Source: Tritrichomonas musculus (taxonomy: Eukaryota; Parabasalia; Tritrichomonadida; Tritrichomonadidae). From it: 64,000 nucleotides of DNA. Positions 42,598 through 55,400 of the stretch are shown piece by piece. Position 1 is the first letter of the stretch. Each line of letters begins with the position of its first letter. The notes under the pieces are model-generated. The model was not told the origin of the DNA. It made no database searches and saw nothing but the letters and a program-made list of their open reading frames with translations. The stretch lies in contig JAPFFF010000002.1 of the NCBI GenBank assembly GCA_039105265.1, forward strand, positions 3,534,001-3,598,000, read 5' to 3'. A program made the position numbers and the translations under genes.

Positions 42598-42830
42598 CAT
42601 TATTTCTAATACAAACTGCAGTTCTTTGTTCGAAAAGTCATTACATCTTTTCCTATTTGTTTCTTATCTAGTTGACCAAATTTAATAATATCTTCTTCTA
42701 TAATAATACGTCATTTTGCATAAAACTCGACCGGGCAATCTTTTGTGTTGGCTTGTAGAACTTTGATTAATTGATCATGGCTAAAAAGTGTAATGCCAGG
42801 TTTAGGATCATGTTTTTCTCTAAAATTTTT
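42598..42830 (-). pseudogene. Decayed coding segment, family unknown
   Basis: Read on the minus strand, about 70 codons have protein-like composition (KHDPKPGITLFSHDQLIKVL and later IIKFGQLDKKQIGKDVMTF), with one stop between the two pieces and no start. It seems to be a fragment of a lost gene or element. I do not recognise the family. Confidence 0.35.
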
Positions 42831-44209
42831 AATCATTCAAATTATATTGATGAATTAATTTTTGTGTGAAAATTTAAAATCAAATATAAATTGAAACATA
42901 TTTTTTTTGTCAATTAAAATTGAGAGAAAAAACTACCGTCTGCCATTTGATTTTAAGTTTACATAAAACAGAAAACTCAATCAAAAAACTTTTTCCAGAG
43001 GAGGAGATTTTTTTTCAATTTTCGATCGTTGTTTTTTAAATTTTGAACCTATTTTGTTTATTCCATTTTGATATTCCTAGTTATTTACGATTTTTTGATC
43101 ATCTTGTTCATTTTACCATTAAATGAAGAGATCCTATTTACCTGCCTTTGATGATCTCACTTCTACATGAAATCCTGAATAATACACTTCATTTCAATAT
43201 CAAATTCATTGAACTCTTTGATTATCTTTTTTGCCATAAAATTTTAGTGATAAACAGTGAAAAGTTCACTTTTTATTAATTAATATTTGGTTTGGAATGC
43301 TAAATACACAATTATTGATCATTTGACAGTTTCAGTGTGATAGTAAATGAGAACATATCATACTTTTTTGAATTTTGTTTAAATGAAGAACATATCTTAA
43401 GTAACTCAATAGATTTTTCTTCACCGTTTGTTCAAAGTTTTTATTAAGTAACATATCAAGGAAAGGTTTAAATGACACTTTTTCTCCTTCGTTAAGTAAG
43501 TATCTTTTAAGCAGATTTTGCTTATATATGTAGTAGGATTCAACCTTTCTATGGTGAACTAGCTTTTTTCTTCTATCATTTTGAAGAATTTATATTAGTT
43601 CAGCTTTAATGAGAAGCACTAAGCCTATTAATATCCTTAGAAATATTAATTTATTATTAGATGTGGCGACATCTATAAATGAAGTAAGTTTTTAATTGAA
43701 AAATGAAATAATAATTAATCATCAATTTCATTAATTTCATTGCTGAGGTGACAAATGAATATTACTAACTGATTTCAAAATTATTTTTTTTTTTTTTTTT
43801 GCTTTAATCTCTACTTTTTATATATTTTTGGATTCATATTAATGTTTTTTTTAAAAATCATAGTTATGGAAGCTTAAACTTATTTCAATTGCTCTACAAT
43901 ATATGATAATTATATATATTATTCTGGGTGGTTTTTTTATGATTTAATATTCGCATATATTAGAAACATTAATAAAAGAAGTGTTACTCCACTTTTTGAA
44001 AGAAGATAAATTTTTGAATATATTAAAAAAACGATCACCAAATGATACCATATTTATTCTTTAATCTTGATTATCTCATTTAATTTTATCAGAAACCAAA
44101 ATAATCTTTTTTATAGTTTGAAAAGGATTCATTGAATAATTTGAATGATACATATAAAAAGTTGTTAAGTTTTTAATAAAATAATTTTTACAATCTTTTT
44201 TTTACCTTC

Positions 44210-47200
44210 ATGAACCAACAGGTGCCAAACCATGAAGTTCATGGACATTTCCATTTAAACAAAGGCATAAAGTTTATTTCGATGTCATCAAATGCTTTTG
44301 TCGTTCCTTTTTCAGTAATTTTGATGAGAATCAGATCGAATCATGATTTTTGCCAAGTATTATTTCTAATAACATCAATTATTACACATTTACAACTTTT
44401 AATGACAAGTATGTATCCAATGTGCGCCACTTATTGGGCCAAAGATCCAAGATGCTTTAATTTGATTCAAATTTTCTCAGTTTTTACACGCCTTTTACCC
44501 CAAAATTTATCTTATGAGGCAGCAGCGCGTTCATGCTATATACTATGCTTAATAAGTACAGTATCTTTTATATCAATCTTTGCTTTAATATTATTTTACA
44601 GACCGAGCTCCATATTTAATTCTAATTCTCTACCATTTTTACCGACGCTATCATTTTTTTTTCTACAGATATTATGTTATCCAATGTCATCTCTAACAGT
44701 ATATTTCTGGTTTGAAAGAAATCAGCACTATGGATTTTATCCGGCTGTATTATGCACGATATGCTTTTGTTTTTGCTTTTTTGGCTCTCGATTTTTTGAA
44801 CATGTTTTACATTGTCTACCAAATTTTCCAAAATTATACGGAGTACGATGGTCGATACCACAATTTTACATCAAAAAAGCGTTATCTATTTTTTGTTTTG
44901 TTATTTCGGAAGCTATACCACATATTCCCAAAGATTGGGCACAAATCCTATGCGTTTCATTAGTAACAGCTGTTTTTGCCTATTTGATGATTGACAATTT
45001 TTACTTCTGTGATGGACTATTAATAGAATACAACATATTAGCTGTTTTTACATTTTTTAGTGGCACCATTTTTCACTTTATTGCTATTTTCACTTTATTT
45101 GCTTCAAAACGTCCGGGTATATATGCTACTCTATTTATTATCTTATCATTTCCCATCTATATTATGAGTGTCATGATGTGCCGAGCACGTATATCTCATT
45201 TTAACAGAATTTTTTTGAGAGCATTTAATAATTCAGATTATCGAGAAATAGACAAATTACCAGTTCGTATTTTACTGTCTTGTGTTGGTCTAAATTTACC
45301 GCTTATCAGTAATGATTTTTCCATTTTAGATCATATCGTTGAAATACATCCCAACAATTTTGATGTTATTTCATTATATGCCAAATTTTCTGCCTTAACA
45401 TTTTGTCATTTTGACAAACTACATGATCTTTTGTTATCGTTAAAAAGGTTATGTAATTTAACTTTTCCACAGCAAATTTTATTAACATTTATAGAAATTC
45501 TAAGTTTACAAGATGAATGCACCTACAATGAACAAAAAATAGGCGAAATGTGCTCAATTACCTCATCAGAATATGTTCGTAATTTGAATCTTTTTTGGAC
45601 AGAAATACTATTAGGTCGAAACGAACGTTTAATATCTTTATCGACATCTGTTGATAACAAGTTTCAAACGGCAGTTTGTCTCTTTAATCTTCTTGGCAAT
45701 AGTCGAGAACGGATGAATCATTCCTATGAGCAATTTTGCTCAATATCCACGTTAAAAGTGAGTGATCCAGTATTTCCAGACCGTTACTCTTTCTTTAATC
45801 TTTTGTACCAAACCAAATATCAGGCGATTATTTTCAAAGGTCAAGCTGAAGCCCTTCAAGACCGAGTTTTCCGTTACCAACCGCCATTGAAATCGATCCA
45901 CATATCGGCCTATCTTCAAAAGCTCCAGAAAACGATCCATACGTTAAAAGCGGCCATAATTATTCTTCCTTTAATTTGCGCCTTTATATTTGCCCTTCTA
46001 GGTCTAATTTTCACCTCTTTAACGTACCATTCAATTGTTCCTTCCTGGGACCTTTTTTACCATCTCGAGATAGTTGGAATTGACATCGCCTCGATGTCTT
46101 CGATTTCGCCTTTCTTGCTCCTCTCTGGTTACGATTACATCAACTTTTCGAGCATCTCGCGGCAGTTCCTGAACAACATCCTCTTCAACTCGCGAATGAC
46201 TGACACGAGGAGCGACATGATAATCATTATAAACAGACTTAGTGAAATGATTCCTATCGTACTTGACACTTTTGATAATTACAATTATCCAAGGATTTTG
46301 AATGGAATTTTAAACACAAACGTTCGCGTTTATTTAACGTCTTTTAACGGCACAGTTGACCGTGATATGAACTTCATCCAGTACCTGAATCTGGTTGCCA
46401 TCCGATACGGCGAGATGTTGAGGATGACGAGGGAGCAGCTCATCTTATATTACAACCGCACGCAATTGAATAGTTTACTCACACAAAACGCGGATTTCAT
46501 GATCAATTCAATTGACAAGTTTTTGATGAACTTCCCTTATGAGGCCTACGACCAAATAAGGGATGAATTCCACAAAACCGCCCTAATAATTGAGATGGTC
46601 ATGCTTTCTGTTCTTGTCGTTTTAATTGTCATCGCTATCGTTCTTATTTACTTGCTTTTTAAGTCCTACGACAAACTTTTTGAGCCCTTATTTCTCCTCC
46701 CAAAAGTGTCAATTTCTGAACTTATTGACAAGCTATCGTCGCGCCCCTCAGCAGACCAGATCTCCGAATCACAGGAGAACCCGAAGCTCAGCAATCAAAT
46801 TTCTTACAACTTGAAACAGCTGGCTTACGAACGTCCTTCACAGGCGTTCAGAACGAGGACCGACATGAAGTTTATATATTACATTGTAATCATCATCTTC
46901 ATCGTCATCATTCGCCTGATCTTTTGCCCCGTGATTTCGATTGTCAAGAACGATTTCGAGGAAGTTTTCAGAGGGATGAAATCAGCAACAAACGGTTATT
47001 CAGCGCAAATTACATTATTGAAAGTTTTGAGGGATTTGGCTGAGTTCACTAACCGCCATATTTTGAATATAGTAGAGCCTGAAGACGGTGACAAATTGCT
47101 GTTAGAAGGACTACTTAATTTAACCGTCAAATTGCAAGATGACTTAGTTTCATTGAGCTTTCGTGGCTCCAGGTTTCCGAAGATTATTGACAAAGGCTTC

Positions 47201-48862
47201 TTTTTTAGGTCACCGAACAACGGCTCCACACGTCTGGCCAACTTTTCATACGTTGACAAGATCTCGTACTTGTACACTGAGCTGTACCAGTTTCTTCACA
47301 ATGAAGAAGAGAATGTGACCGACCAAACATTGCTTCAAAATTTGTTTAATTTAGTTTTTTCGGCAATTTCACAGCAGATTCCGTTGCTTTCAAGCGACAT
47401 CTATTACAATGCAAAAGTCCTTCTTTCTTGGATGGTTGACAAGTGCCTCATGCTGATTTGTTTTTCGTTCTTGATATCGTTCATAATTTATTTGGTCATT
47501 CGGTTTTCGCCCACTTTTTCAGTGCGAAATGACGACTTCGCACAGCCTCTTTTCTCGTCAATTCCATTGAGGTCGATCCACAGGTTCCACCAGTACCTGG
47601 GCGCCGCCGAGAGCGACGAGAGGTCGCGTGATGAAGACCCCAAACTGGCCCTGACAATATTTGACAAGGACGCGACCTTCCAGACGATCCTGGACCCGCT
47701 CATCATGATCAACTCGAGCGGCAAAATTGTGTCGATGTCGGCCTCAGCCTATCGTCTATTCAATATTGAATGCTTGCCAACCGACTCCTTTTCCGAGTTC
47801 CTTCAAATGTTCTCCGTTGAAGACATTGAGATAACGCTTCCCAACATTCGCGATGTGAGCTTCACGTTCCACTTGAACAGCTCCGATCCGAAGGCGCAAA
47901 TCATCCTCTTCGCGAACCTCTTTCCGACGCACAAGTTCGCGTTCAAAAGTGACGAAAAAGAGGAAAAAGACGTTAAGCACAACAACAACACGACCACAGC
48001 ATCCATCATGAACAATGACAATAATAGTAATGATTCTGATAATAATAATGATTCGGGTGGCGGCAGTGGCAGTGGCAGCAGCAACAGCGGAACAAACACA
48101 AACACGCAGAACGGAAAAAAAGTGACAAATAATAAGGTGAAATTGAGTGATGAAAAAGAGGCCGATAGAGACGTTGTCTGTTACGGATGCTTGATTGAGG
48201 ACATTACAAAATTGAGTGCTTTGGTTGCACAATTGAATTACGAGGCCAATCGTGTTCGCCTTCTAACCGTCCAGCTGGCATGCAATCCGGCGCTTGGCAC
48301 TTTTCTCGATCTCGCTCCATTCTACCCAATGATGCTTCCGAAGCTCGCGATCGCCTCTTTTCTCGTCCCGTCGGCCTCCGTCAGCCTCGACGCGGCGTGC
48401 CTCACCCAGCAGGCGATCAGAGACGCCCTCAACCAGAACCCGAGTGTCACTTTTTTCGGTCGGACCACGCAGATGTTTCGCGTCGTCTCGGGCCTCTCAA
48501 ACACGATGATGACGACAACCGAGGCCTCCAAGATTTTGGTGATGTTCGCGCAGAGACTCATGAGCAACATCGACCAGGTCCAGCAGCACTTGAAGATGCA
48601 GACTTTCGATATCAGATGCGGAGTCCACTTGAGCGGGCCTTACATCGGGGACATAATTAGCGAGTCTCCGCCCGTTTTCGACCTGTTTGGAGCGCCGATG
48701 ATGATTTCGCAGCAGATTGCATTATCGACGGTGCCAAAGCACATTTGCATATCAAGAGACGTATATGAGGCAATTATTGACCAGGGATTTAACATCACTT
48801 TCGAAAATGAAATAAAGACAATAGGTGGCGATGATTTGTCGATTCATAATGTGGAATATTAG
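44210..48862 (+). CDS. Multi-span membrane protein with PAS-like and divergent nucleotidyl cyclase domains
   Basis: A 1550-residue protein. Residues about 1-340 hold roughly ten hydrophobic spans. Further spans lie near 582-610, 793-815, 887-908 and 1077-1100, with a PAS-like region at about 1153-1235 (MINSSGKIVSMSASAYRLFNI). A low-complexity Asn/Asp/Ser/Gly insert lies at about 1255-1307. The C-terminal 200 residues resemble a class III adenylyl/guanylyl cyclase: FFGRTTQMFRVVSGL aligns with the TIGDxYxxVxGL block, and DIRCGVHLSGPYIGDIISES...VFDLFGAP with the GIHxGPVVAGVVG...YDLWGD block. The two metal-binding Asp expected at the first strand and in IGD are not seen, so this copy may be catalytically inactive. 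Large membrane cyclases of this layout are a trichomonad expansion. GC content rises sharply from about 46.0 kb onward. Start ATG at 44210. Confidence 0.85.
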   Translation: MNQQVPNHEVHGHFHLNKGIKFISMSSNAFVVPFSVILMRIRSNHDFCQVLFLITSIITHLQLLMTSMYPMCATYWAKDPRCFNLIQIFSVFTRLLPQNLSYEAAARSCYILCLISTVSFISIFALILFYRPSSIFNSNSLPFLPTLSFFFLQILCYPMSSLTVYFWFERNQHYGFYPAVLCTICFCFCFFGSRFFEHVLHCLPNFPKLYGVRWSIPQFYIKKALSIFCFVISEAIPHIPKDWAQILCVSLVTAVFAYLMIDNFYFCDGLLIEYNILAVFTFFSGTIFHFIAIFTLFASKRPGIYATLFIILSFPIYIMSVMMCRARISHFNRIFLRAFNNSDYREIDKLPVRILLSCVGLNLPLISNDFSILDHIVEIHPNNFDVISLYAKFSALTFCHFDKLHDLLLSLKRLCNLTFPQQILLTFIEILSLQDECTYNEQKIGEMCSITSSEYVRNLNLFWTEILLGRNERLISLSTSVDNKFQTAVCLFNLLGNSRERMNHSYEQFCSISTLKVSDPVFPDRYSFFNLLYQTKYQAIIFKGQAEALQDRVFRYQPPLKSIHISAYLQKLQKTIHTLKAAIIILPLICAFIFALLGLIFTSLTYHSIVPSWDLFYHLEIVGIDIASMSSISPFLLLSGYDYINFSSISRQFLNNILFNSRMTDTRSDMIIIINRLSEMIPIVLDTFDNYNYPRILNGILNTNVRVYLTSFNGTVDRDMNFIQYLNLVAIRYGEMLRMTREQLILYYNRTQLNSLLTQNADFMINSIDKFLMNFPYEAYDQIRDEFHKTALIIEMVMLSVLVVLIVIAIVLIYLLFKSYDKLFEPLFLLPKVSISELIDKLSSRPSADQISESQENPKLSNQISYNLKQLAYERPSQAFRTRTDMKFIYYIVIIIFIVIIRLIFCPVISIVKNDFEEVFRGMKSATNGYSAQITLLKVLRDLAEFTNRHILNIVEPEDGDKLLLEGLLNLTVKLQDDLVSLSFRGSRFPKIIDKGFFFRSPNNGSTRLANFSYVDKISYLYTELYQFLHNEEENVTDQTLLQNLFNLVFSAISQQIPLLSSDIYYNAKVLLSWMVDKCLMLICFSFLISFIIYLVIRFSPTFSVRNDDFAQPLFSSIPLRSIHRFHQYLGAAESDERSRDEDPKLALTIFDKDATFQTILDPLIMINSSGKIVSMSASAYRLFNIECLPTDSFSEFLQMFSVEDIEITLPNIRDVSFTFHLNSSDPKAQIILFANLFPTHKFAFKSDEKEEKDVKHNNNTTTASIMNNDNNSNDSDNNNDSGGGSGSGSSNSGTNTNTQNGKKVTNNKVKLSDEKEADRDVVCYGCLIEDITKLSALVAQLNYEANRVRLLTVQLACNPALGTFLDLAPFYPMMLPKLAIASFLVPSASVSLDAACLTQQAIRDALNQNPSVTFFGRTTQMFRVVSGLSNTMMTTTEASKILVMFAQRLMSNIDQVQQHLKMQTFDIRCGVHLSGPYIGDIISESPPVFDLFGAPMMISQQIALSTVPKHICISRDVYEAIIDQGFNITFENEIKTIGGDDLSIHNVEY

Positions 48863-49125
48863 ATTGATTTTTTTTATTTGAAGATTTTCTTTTCTTTTCT
48901 TTTTTTTTTAAGGATTGTTTTATAAATATTATAGATTATTTAGATTTAAGTTTAATCTTTAGGAAAAATATATTTCGAAATATATATATATATATTTTTT
49001 TTTAAAGAACAGAAATATATATGTACTTATTCTTTTAACGATAATAAAATATATCACATATATTTAATAAGAATAAAACAAATTTAGTTGAAAAAAAAAT
49101 TTTTTTTCTCTTTCGTAAAAAAATA

Positions 49126-49317
49126 TTATGGTCGGGCTGGAATAATTCTAAGAGGACTAATTGCTGATGGCTGACTTGATCGGTTTTGTGCTTTTTCACA
49201 AAAATATTGATGATAAGGAAGAACTCCAAATTGAACTTCTTGACGACAAAAACGGCATCTTACCATTTGTTTCTCGATATCGTTAACATTTAAGCGTTCT
49301 CTAGCGTGATCACTCAT
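49126..49317 (-). CDS. Small C2HC zinc-finger protein
   Basis: A 63-residue frame with an ATG start at 49317. It contains CRFCRQEVQFGVLPYHQYFC, a Cys-x2-Cys-x11-His-x3-Cys arrangement like the C2HC zinc fingers of the zf-C2HC_2 type. The rest is short and basic. An ACTTTTTGAA motif lies about 49 bp before the ATG in the same orientation (49366-49375), followed by an AT-rich leader, consistent with a real small gene. The overlapping minus-strand frame 49035-49229 is a shadow. Function cannot be stated beyond probable zinc binding. Confidence 0.6.
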   Translation of the reverse strand: MSDHARERLNVNDIEKQMVRCRFCRQEVQFGVLPYHQYFCEKAQNRSSQPSAISPLRIIPARP

Positions 49318-49456
49318 TAAATAATAATAAAAAAAACTCCTTTGAAAAATGAAAATTTTAAACTATTCAAAAAGTTTTATTATCAAAATAAAATTAAAAA
49401 AAAAAAAAAATACTGTTATCTAAATGTTTATTTTAAATAATAATAATAAAATCTAT

Positions 49457-52400
49457 TCAATGAAGTAAATTTCGCAATATATTTTTGAAATCTTCAGGTA
49501 GGTATTCAAATATTGGTGCATTCAATATCATTCGTGGAACTTCAAATCCCAAATTTACAGTAATCAAGTCCCCAAAGTCCAAACGAGGAATAACGTCATC
49601 CAAATATTCGTCGCATTGGTCTCTATAATAAATCTGTAACAAAAGAGATGCAATAGTTGACATATCCTCTCCAGGACTAGAATTCTCCTTCACTTTCAAA
49701 TATTCAATGAACTGGTCATCATAATTATTGACAGGCTGAGCCATAACCGCCAACCAATCCTCTTTGCACATTCCCAAAAAGTCGATTTTTTGAGGATTTT
49801 CAATTGACGGTTGATCGTCAAAAACGTATCTTTTATTCAATTCAAAAGTGACAAAAGGGAAGAAATTATTTTGGAGCTCTAAATCCAACCTTTTCTCAAG
49901 CTCTGTTGGAGATATCAGCTCTCTAACGCTGCTGAAATTGACAAAAGACATCAAAACATTTGAAGCGACAAATTTATTGAAATTGAATGAATTTAACGAC
50001 ATTTCTGGAATGAAGTCAAAAAGTGGCATAACGGTTTTTTCTTTCTGAAAAGTGACAAAATCATTATGAAGCAACGAGTACTTCTTTATGACATATTCAA
50101 ACTGCTGGTAGCAATTTAAGCAGCTTCCGCCGAAGTCGTTTAAAGTGAATATGTTTCTATTTTGCCTTATTTTGAATAGCTTGTCAAATTTGAGGGCAAC
50201 AAAAGGCAAATCTTGAATCAATTCGTACTTGCCATTTTTAACGAAACTGAAACAATTCAGAATGACAAAAAGTGCACGTGAATTGTTAGCGAATAACTTC
50301 CTCAGTTTGAAAAGAATTATAACAAGCTTGTGCGAAATCTCGAGGAAGTGTCTGTGCCTCTGCAGCTGCATGAAGGACTTCAAGAGAGGGAACAAACTGG
50401 TGTCGTTGAAGGCGAAGTAATTGTAAACAACAGAGGACAAAGTGGGAAAAGACTCGTTCATTATATACAAATTTTTTCCATCAATTAAGGAGTAACCGCC
50501 ATTTCCATCCGTTGCTGATTTTAAGAGTGAAACTTTTTCACGGACGTCGTTATTGAAAAGTGCCTGGCGGTTAAAAGTGGCAGGCATTGAAAGGATCATC
50601 TTGATGATTTCAAAGGGGAAGTAATTGTATTTGCTATCGGCATACTGAATGTAGTTGTCATGCGTGATTCGCTTCCATGGTGCTGACAACGATAGTAACG
50701 CAATTAGCTGGCTTTCAATCCTGTCCGGCACGTTGTCATGCACTGCCTTGAACAGCATGTAAATCTGGCAATTGAAAAGCGTTTCGCCTTTTGTGTCCTG
50801 GAGAAACCACTGGACAAAAGTGTCAGCTTTATCCGTCATAATATCGGTAAAAGTGACAATGTCTGTCATGTAGAAGTGAAGAAGCTCATAAAGCGAGAGA
50901 CCGTTAAAACTTGGCGCTTCAATTAAACCGTTAAATTCACCTTTTCCTATCAAAGTTTTCACCAGGTTGCTCTTCTTAATGTCGTTCAGAAAAGTGCTCC
51001 ACAAATAGTCAGGAAGATTCTCGTGGAGATTCCGCTTCTGGATGACAATTGAGTGAATTCTGTCAACCATGCTGTTGGTGTAGCCAGATGCTCTGAAATC
51101 TTTTGTAAACTTCTCAAAAAGTGGTTTTTCTGGACTTTGCGAAATCTTTTCTTCTCCAAGGATGCATGATGAGCGGATCAAGGACTCCAGTAACGGCAAG
51201 TCAACTTGCTTGCTTTGCAGGTTGTCGATGTGATCAACAGCCTCAGAAAAGTGGAGAAGTAAACCTTTGAATTGATTGAAAACTTGATCGTTCAAATATG
51301 CAATTTGCGGAGCTGTGAAGAAGAACGGACCGTACAAGTAACAGAAGAAATCTTTGAGTTGGTCTTCTTTGTTCAAATCATAGTTTTCCTTCTTGTCAAA
51401 GAAGCGGGATTTGCCGGTGTTGTCGATGACGCACTTGTAACTTTCCTTGATTTTTTTATCGTGACACTTTTTGGAGTAGATGTAGGATAGAATGTATCTA
51501 TTCCAGAAGTATTTGGTCTTGTACTTATCGGGATATCGGAAAGGGCAAAAAGTGTCAATGTTTTCGTATGCTTCTTTGGGTATCAGATCGATAATATTCA
51601 GATTTAATATATAGTCAAAATAGATGAAAACGCGCTCAAATCGGTTTGAAATCGCATTTTCCGCGTTGTTCGAATTCAATAGACTGATCAATTGCCCGAT
51701 ATTTTCATTGAAGTTCGAATTATCTATATATCCGATGTATGAGTATATCAAAGTGTCCTGGTAATTCTTGTAATCAAATTGGATTCCCTTTGAAAATAGA
51801 AGCTGTCTCGCACACTCTCTAAATTCCCCGTTTTTGAACAATTCAAAAATTTGAGAGCTAAAATGGTCGTTGATTTGAAATCCTCTTCTATTCAAGTGTT
51901 CGAAGATATGTTGAAGATTAGAATCATCTTCGAGTTTGAGTCCTTGGAAATATTCATTTCTATACTTCGACTTTTTGAGAAGATCAATGAATTTTTGAAA
52001 TGGCGAGTTTTTCCGAACAACCTCCAAGAAACGATAGCCAAAAGTGTTCCTGAAATACATCAATGGTGAGTTACGTAAGAATGCTTTGACGTAGTCATTC
52101 AAGATGACCTGGAAATCAGAACTGGGCATATTTGTATTATAATCGGTGATCGTCAAGGCCAATTCATGGTGATTTACTCGCAAAAATTCGTAAACTTTCT
52201 TTGATAAGAAATGAAAGTTTGTCGGATGCACCAAAAAGTGACACACTAATATATTAAAGAAGTAAAGAAGCTTGCTTTTAACTTGGGCCATTAAAAGATT
52301 GAAAATTTGTGTTTGTATTGAAAAAGTGGAATTTGGATCTTCTTGAAATTCCTCCAAATTATCAATCAAATTAATGCAGTTGTCCTGGTAATGACTCTTA

Positions 52401-55400
52401 ATGAGCAACTTGAACTGGTTTTGAATTTTTGTCAGTTCACTTTTAGGAATCAACAAAAATTCAAAGAGACGATCAATCAAATGGTCCATAATTGGCTTAT
52501 TTTGAATTTTGAATTCATAATTGGTCAGATTATCATAAATAAATTTCAAATGAGCCGAATTTCTAGATAACAAAACGAGCTGATTATTTGAGATATCTTC
52601 TATCCAAAAGACTGGCCAATTCATTGTAGATTTAATTTTTATTTCCTCTTTTTCAGTGTGGAAGTAGACAATGAAAAAGCTGGGTACGATCAAATTCTCA
52701 TCAATTTTTTTCAACTTTCTTTTTTCGATCAATTTCTTCAAATGTTGATCGTGCATCTCAGAAAACTTTGAACATTTGATGATGTAAACGATAGGCTTGT
52801 TATCGTTGCTTTCAATTTTCTGATTGAAATGATCTTCATCGGCAATTGATTCATCGTCGATTATTTCAAATGTAAAATCGGTTTCTTTCAAATTTTTAGA
52901 ATCCAAAACTTTGAAATTATTTTCGAAGTAAATTTTGTCGGCAAGCATCGACTTTGTGTAGATGACACATTGCATTCCTTCCTTCCAATTCGTATTCATT
53001 AAATAATCATTCAAATCTTCATTCAAAATCATCTCTTCTTTCTTCGATTTCCAGTTGTCAAACCGCTTATACAACGTGACCAGTGAAGAATGAAGATACT
53101 CATCAATATTGTCATTAATGAATCGATTCGGACACTTGTTATCAGGCAAGACTTGTTCGTTTAAATAATGACAAACACGTTCATCAACGAGATCGATGTA
53201 TTTTCGATACGTTAAACCTGAATTCAAAAAGTCATGAACAAACCGTTCTGATTTCTGAATCATTTTGAAATACGATAGATATTTCAATAGACTCCAATCA
53301 GTGTAGACAATCTCAAGCCTATCCAAAAGAGGAAGAGGAATGACACCCAACTTTTCAATTAATTCATCCAATTGGAGAATTAAAACTATGTAAAAATCAG
53401 TTCGAATGTCATATGACCACGAAAAACCGTCGGAACTAATGAGTGCATTAAAAGTACCTTTATTTGATGGATCTATTTTATTAGCATTTAAAATATCAAG
53501 CAATGAATCAAGCATCGTGTTGTTACCTACAATTACCGGGATTTCATTAGGGTTGCTCATGTAAGTTTGAATGAAACGATTGATTGATTTCTGAGTCTGC
53601 GATAATGAACTCCTTTCTTTAAAATCTTCTTCAAAATAGAAGGAAACATCAGGATGCTTCGAAGGAGGCATATTTTTGATTTTTTCAACGACTTTTTCTG
53701 AGTCGTCCGAGTCTAAAATGAACTGAAGATCGCTGACTGTCTCCGGAAGATTGTCCAGCAAAAGAGACGATATGTTATCAAGTGCTGAATAATTCTCAGT
53801 CAGTAAACATAAAGACTTAAATGAATTTCTAGATATGATTCTATCAACTAATATGTAAAGATTATCAACTTTGATATTAAATGTCCCTGTTTCGCCTGTT
53901 TCAAAAGTGCATTTAATTGTACGTTCAATTTTGTCAATTTCAAAATTAAACTTGCCTTTAAATTGCCCTTCTTTTGGCTTCTCTAACAACTCATCAGGTA
54001 TCAAATAGATGTCATCAGGAAACATTCTTAAAATGAAGTCAAATGCTGAAATTGACAAATCTTTAAAATCATCGTTAATTTGACCATTTTCACCTATCTT
54101 TATTAACCGTTTTACATTCACAATTTCGCGTGCAACACGGCAGAAATAATCAGTCGTTATCTTCTTATCAAAGTACGCTTTCTTGGTGATCTGATACAAT
54201 GAATAAATTGACCTTAAGGCCAATGTCTTAGGTTGTGAATTGTTGGGCCATAGAGCTTTAAAAAAGTTCTCAATCCATTCATTATGAACCTGGGTTTTAT
54301 CGTTCTCAATTTTGATTAAAAACCGATTCAAAATATTGTCAAATTTTGAAAATTCAATGTTGCCACATTTTTCAATTGTAATTTTTTTTGAGAAGTTTAT
54401 TTTTAGCTCCAAAATGTTGGGAATATCGGTGTAAATCAAAGTTCCTCTGTTCATGTTTGCCAAGTCCATTGCGTAGTTAGACACTCCGATAGATGCCACT
54501 TTTTTATATTGATGACTTGAATTTATTTCGATGCCCAAATCGAGAGCGAAATGGATGTATTTCAAAGGCCTTCTTTTATTAATATTAGCAAGACCCATTT
54601 CTTCGAATACGATGACACTTTTACTTTTACCGTTTAGATAACTGACATAGATAGCATCGAAGAACTGTGACTTAAGACCTTCACTTGAAGAGCCTCTACT
54701 ACACATGTAAGTAGTAATGAATGTGTGCAGATCTTTCGCAATTTGTTCAAGTGCGAAAGACTTTGATGTTCCAGGAGGACCGATGACGAAACACGCCTTT
54801 TGCAAATCAATTGTTAACTTCATGATGACAATGTGATACAAGAAAGACTTAAATTTCCAAATTTTGTCATCAATCATGATCGTATCTCTCAGATACCAAA
54901 AAGTAAACTTATCAAACAAACTCATTAACTCATTAGGATTTCCAATTTGCTCCAAGAAAATCCTACGAACATGAATAACAGAATCATCGTCCAAGCCAAT
55001 ATTTAATTCATTCAAATGATCCATTATTTTTTGGTTTTGCGATGAAATCTCAAGTCTTTCTGGAAGTCTAAGTGCAAAGACAGATATGATTGCCAATTGG
55101 AAAGATTGCTTCATTAATTCAGGATTTCTTGAATTATTAGGATCAATTAACGCATGATATTTATCATAAAAATCAAAGACACTTTTGACGTCTCTTATTG
55201 AAACGACTGCATTTTCATTCATGAATTTCCGAATCCATTCAATGCAAGTGAATAAAGTTGTAGTGAATGTTTCATCAAATTTAATGATTTGTCTAATTAA
55301 CATCTTTTCTTCTTCAGGAAGAAATTTACTCTCAGTTGAAGGATCAATTATCATTGGATTAAAATTAATGATTAAATCTTCACTCTCATTCAATTTATGA

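Larger units (their letters stand above)
40891..44209. other. Long AT-rich intergenic region with remnants
   Basis: 3.3 kb without a convincing intact gene. It contains a MITE-like repeat (42366-42511), a decayed antisense coding segment (42598-42830), and a protein-like stretch without start near 43337-43440 on the + strand (NISYFFEFCLNEEHILSNSI). Four ACTTTTTGAA 10-mers lie at 42332, 42501, 42532 and 43991. Poly-T tracts occur near 42064 and 43785. Confidence 0.5.

Noticed and set aside
47756-48232. 158-codon minus-strand frame with Ala/Thr and Ile runs
   Set aside because: It mirrors the Asn/Ser/Gly-rich low-complexity insert of the cyclase-like gene on the other strand.
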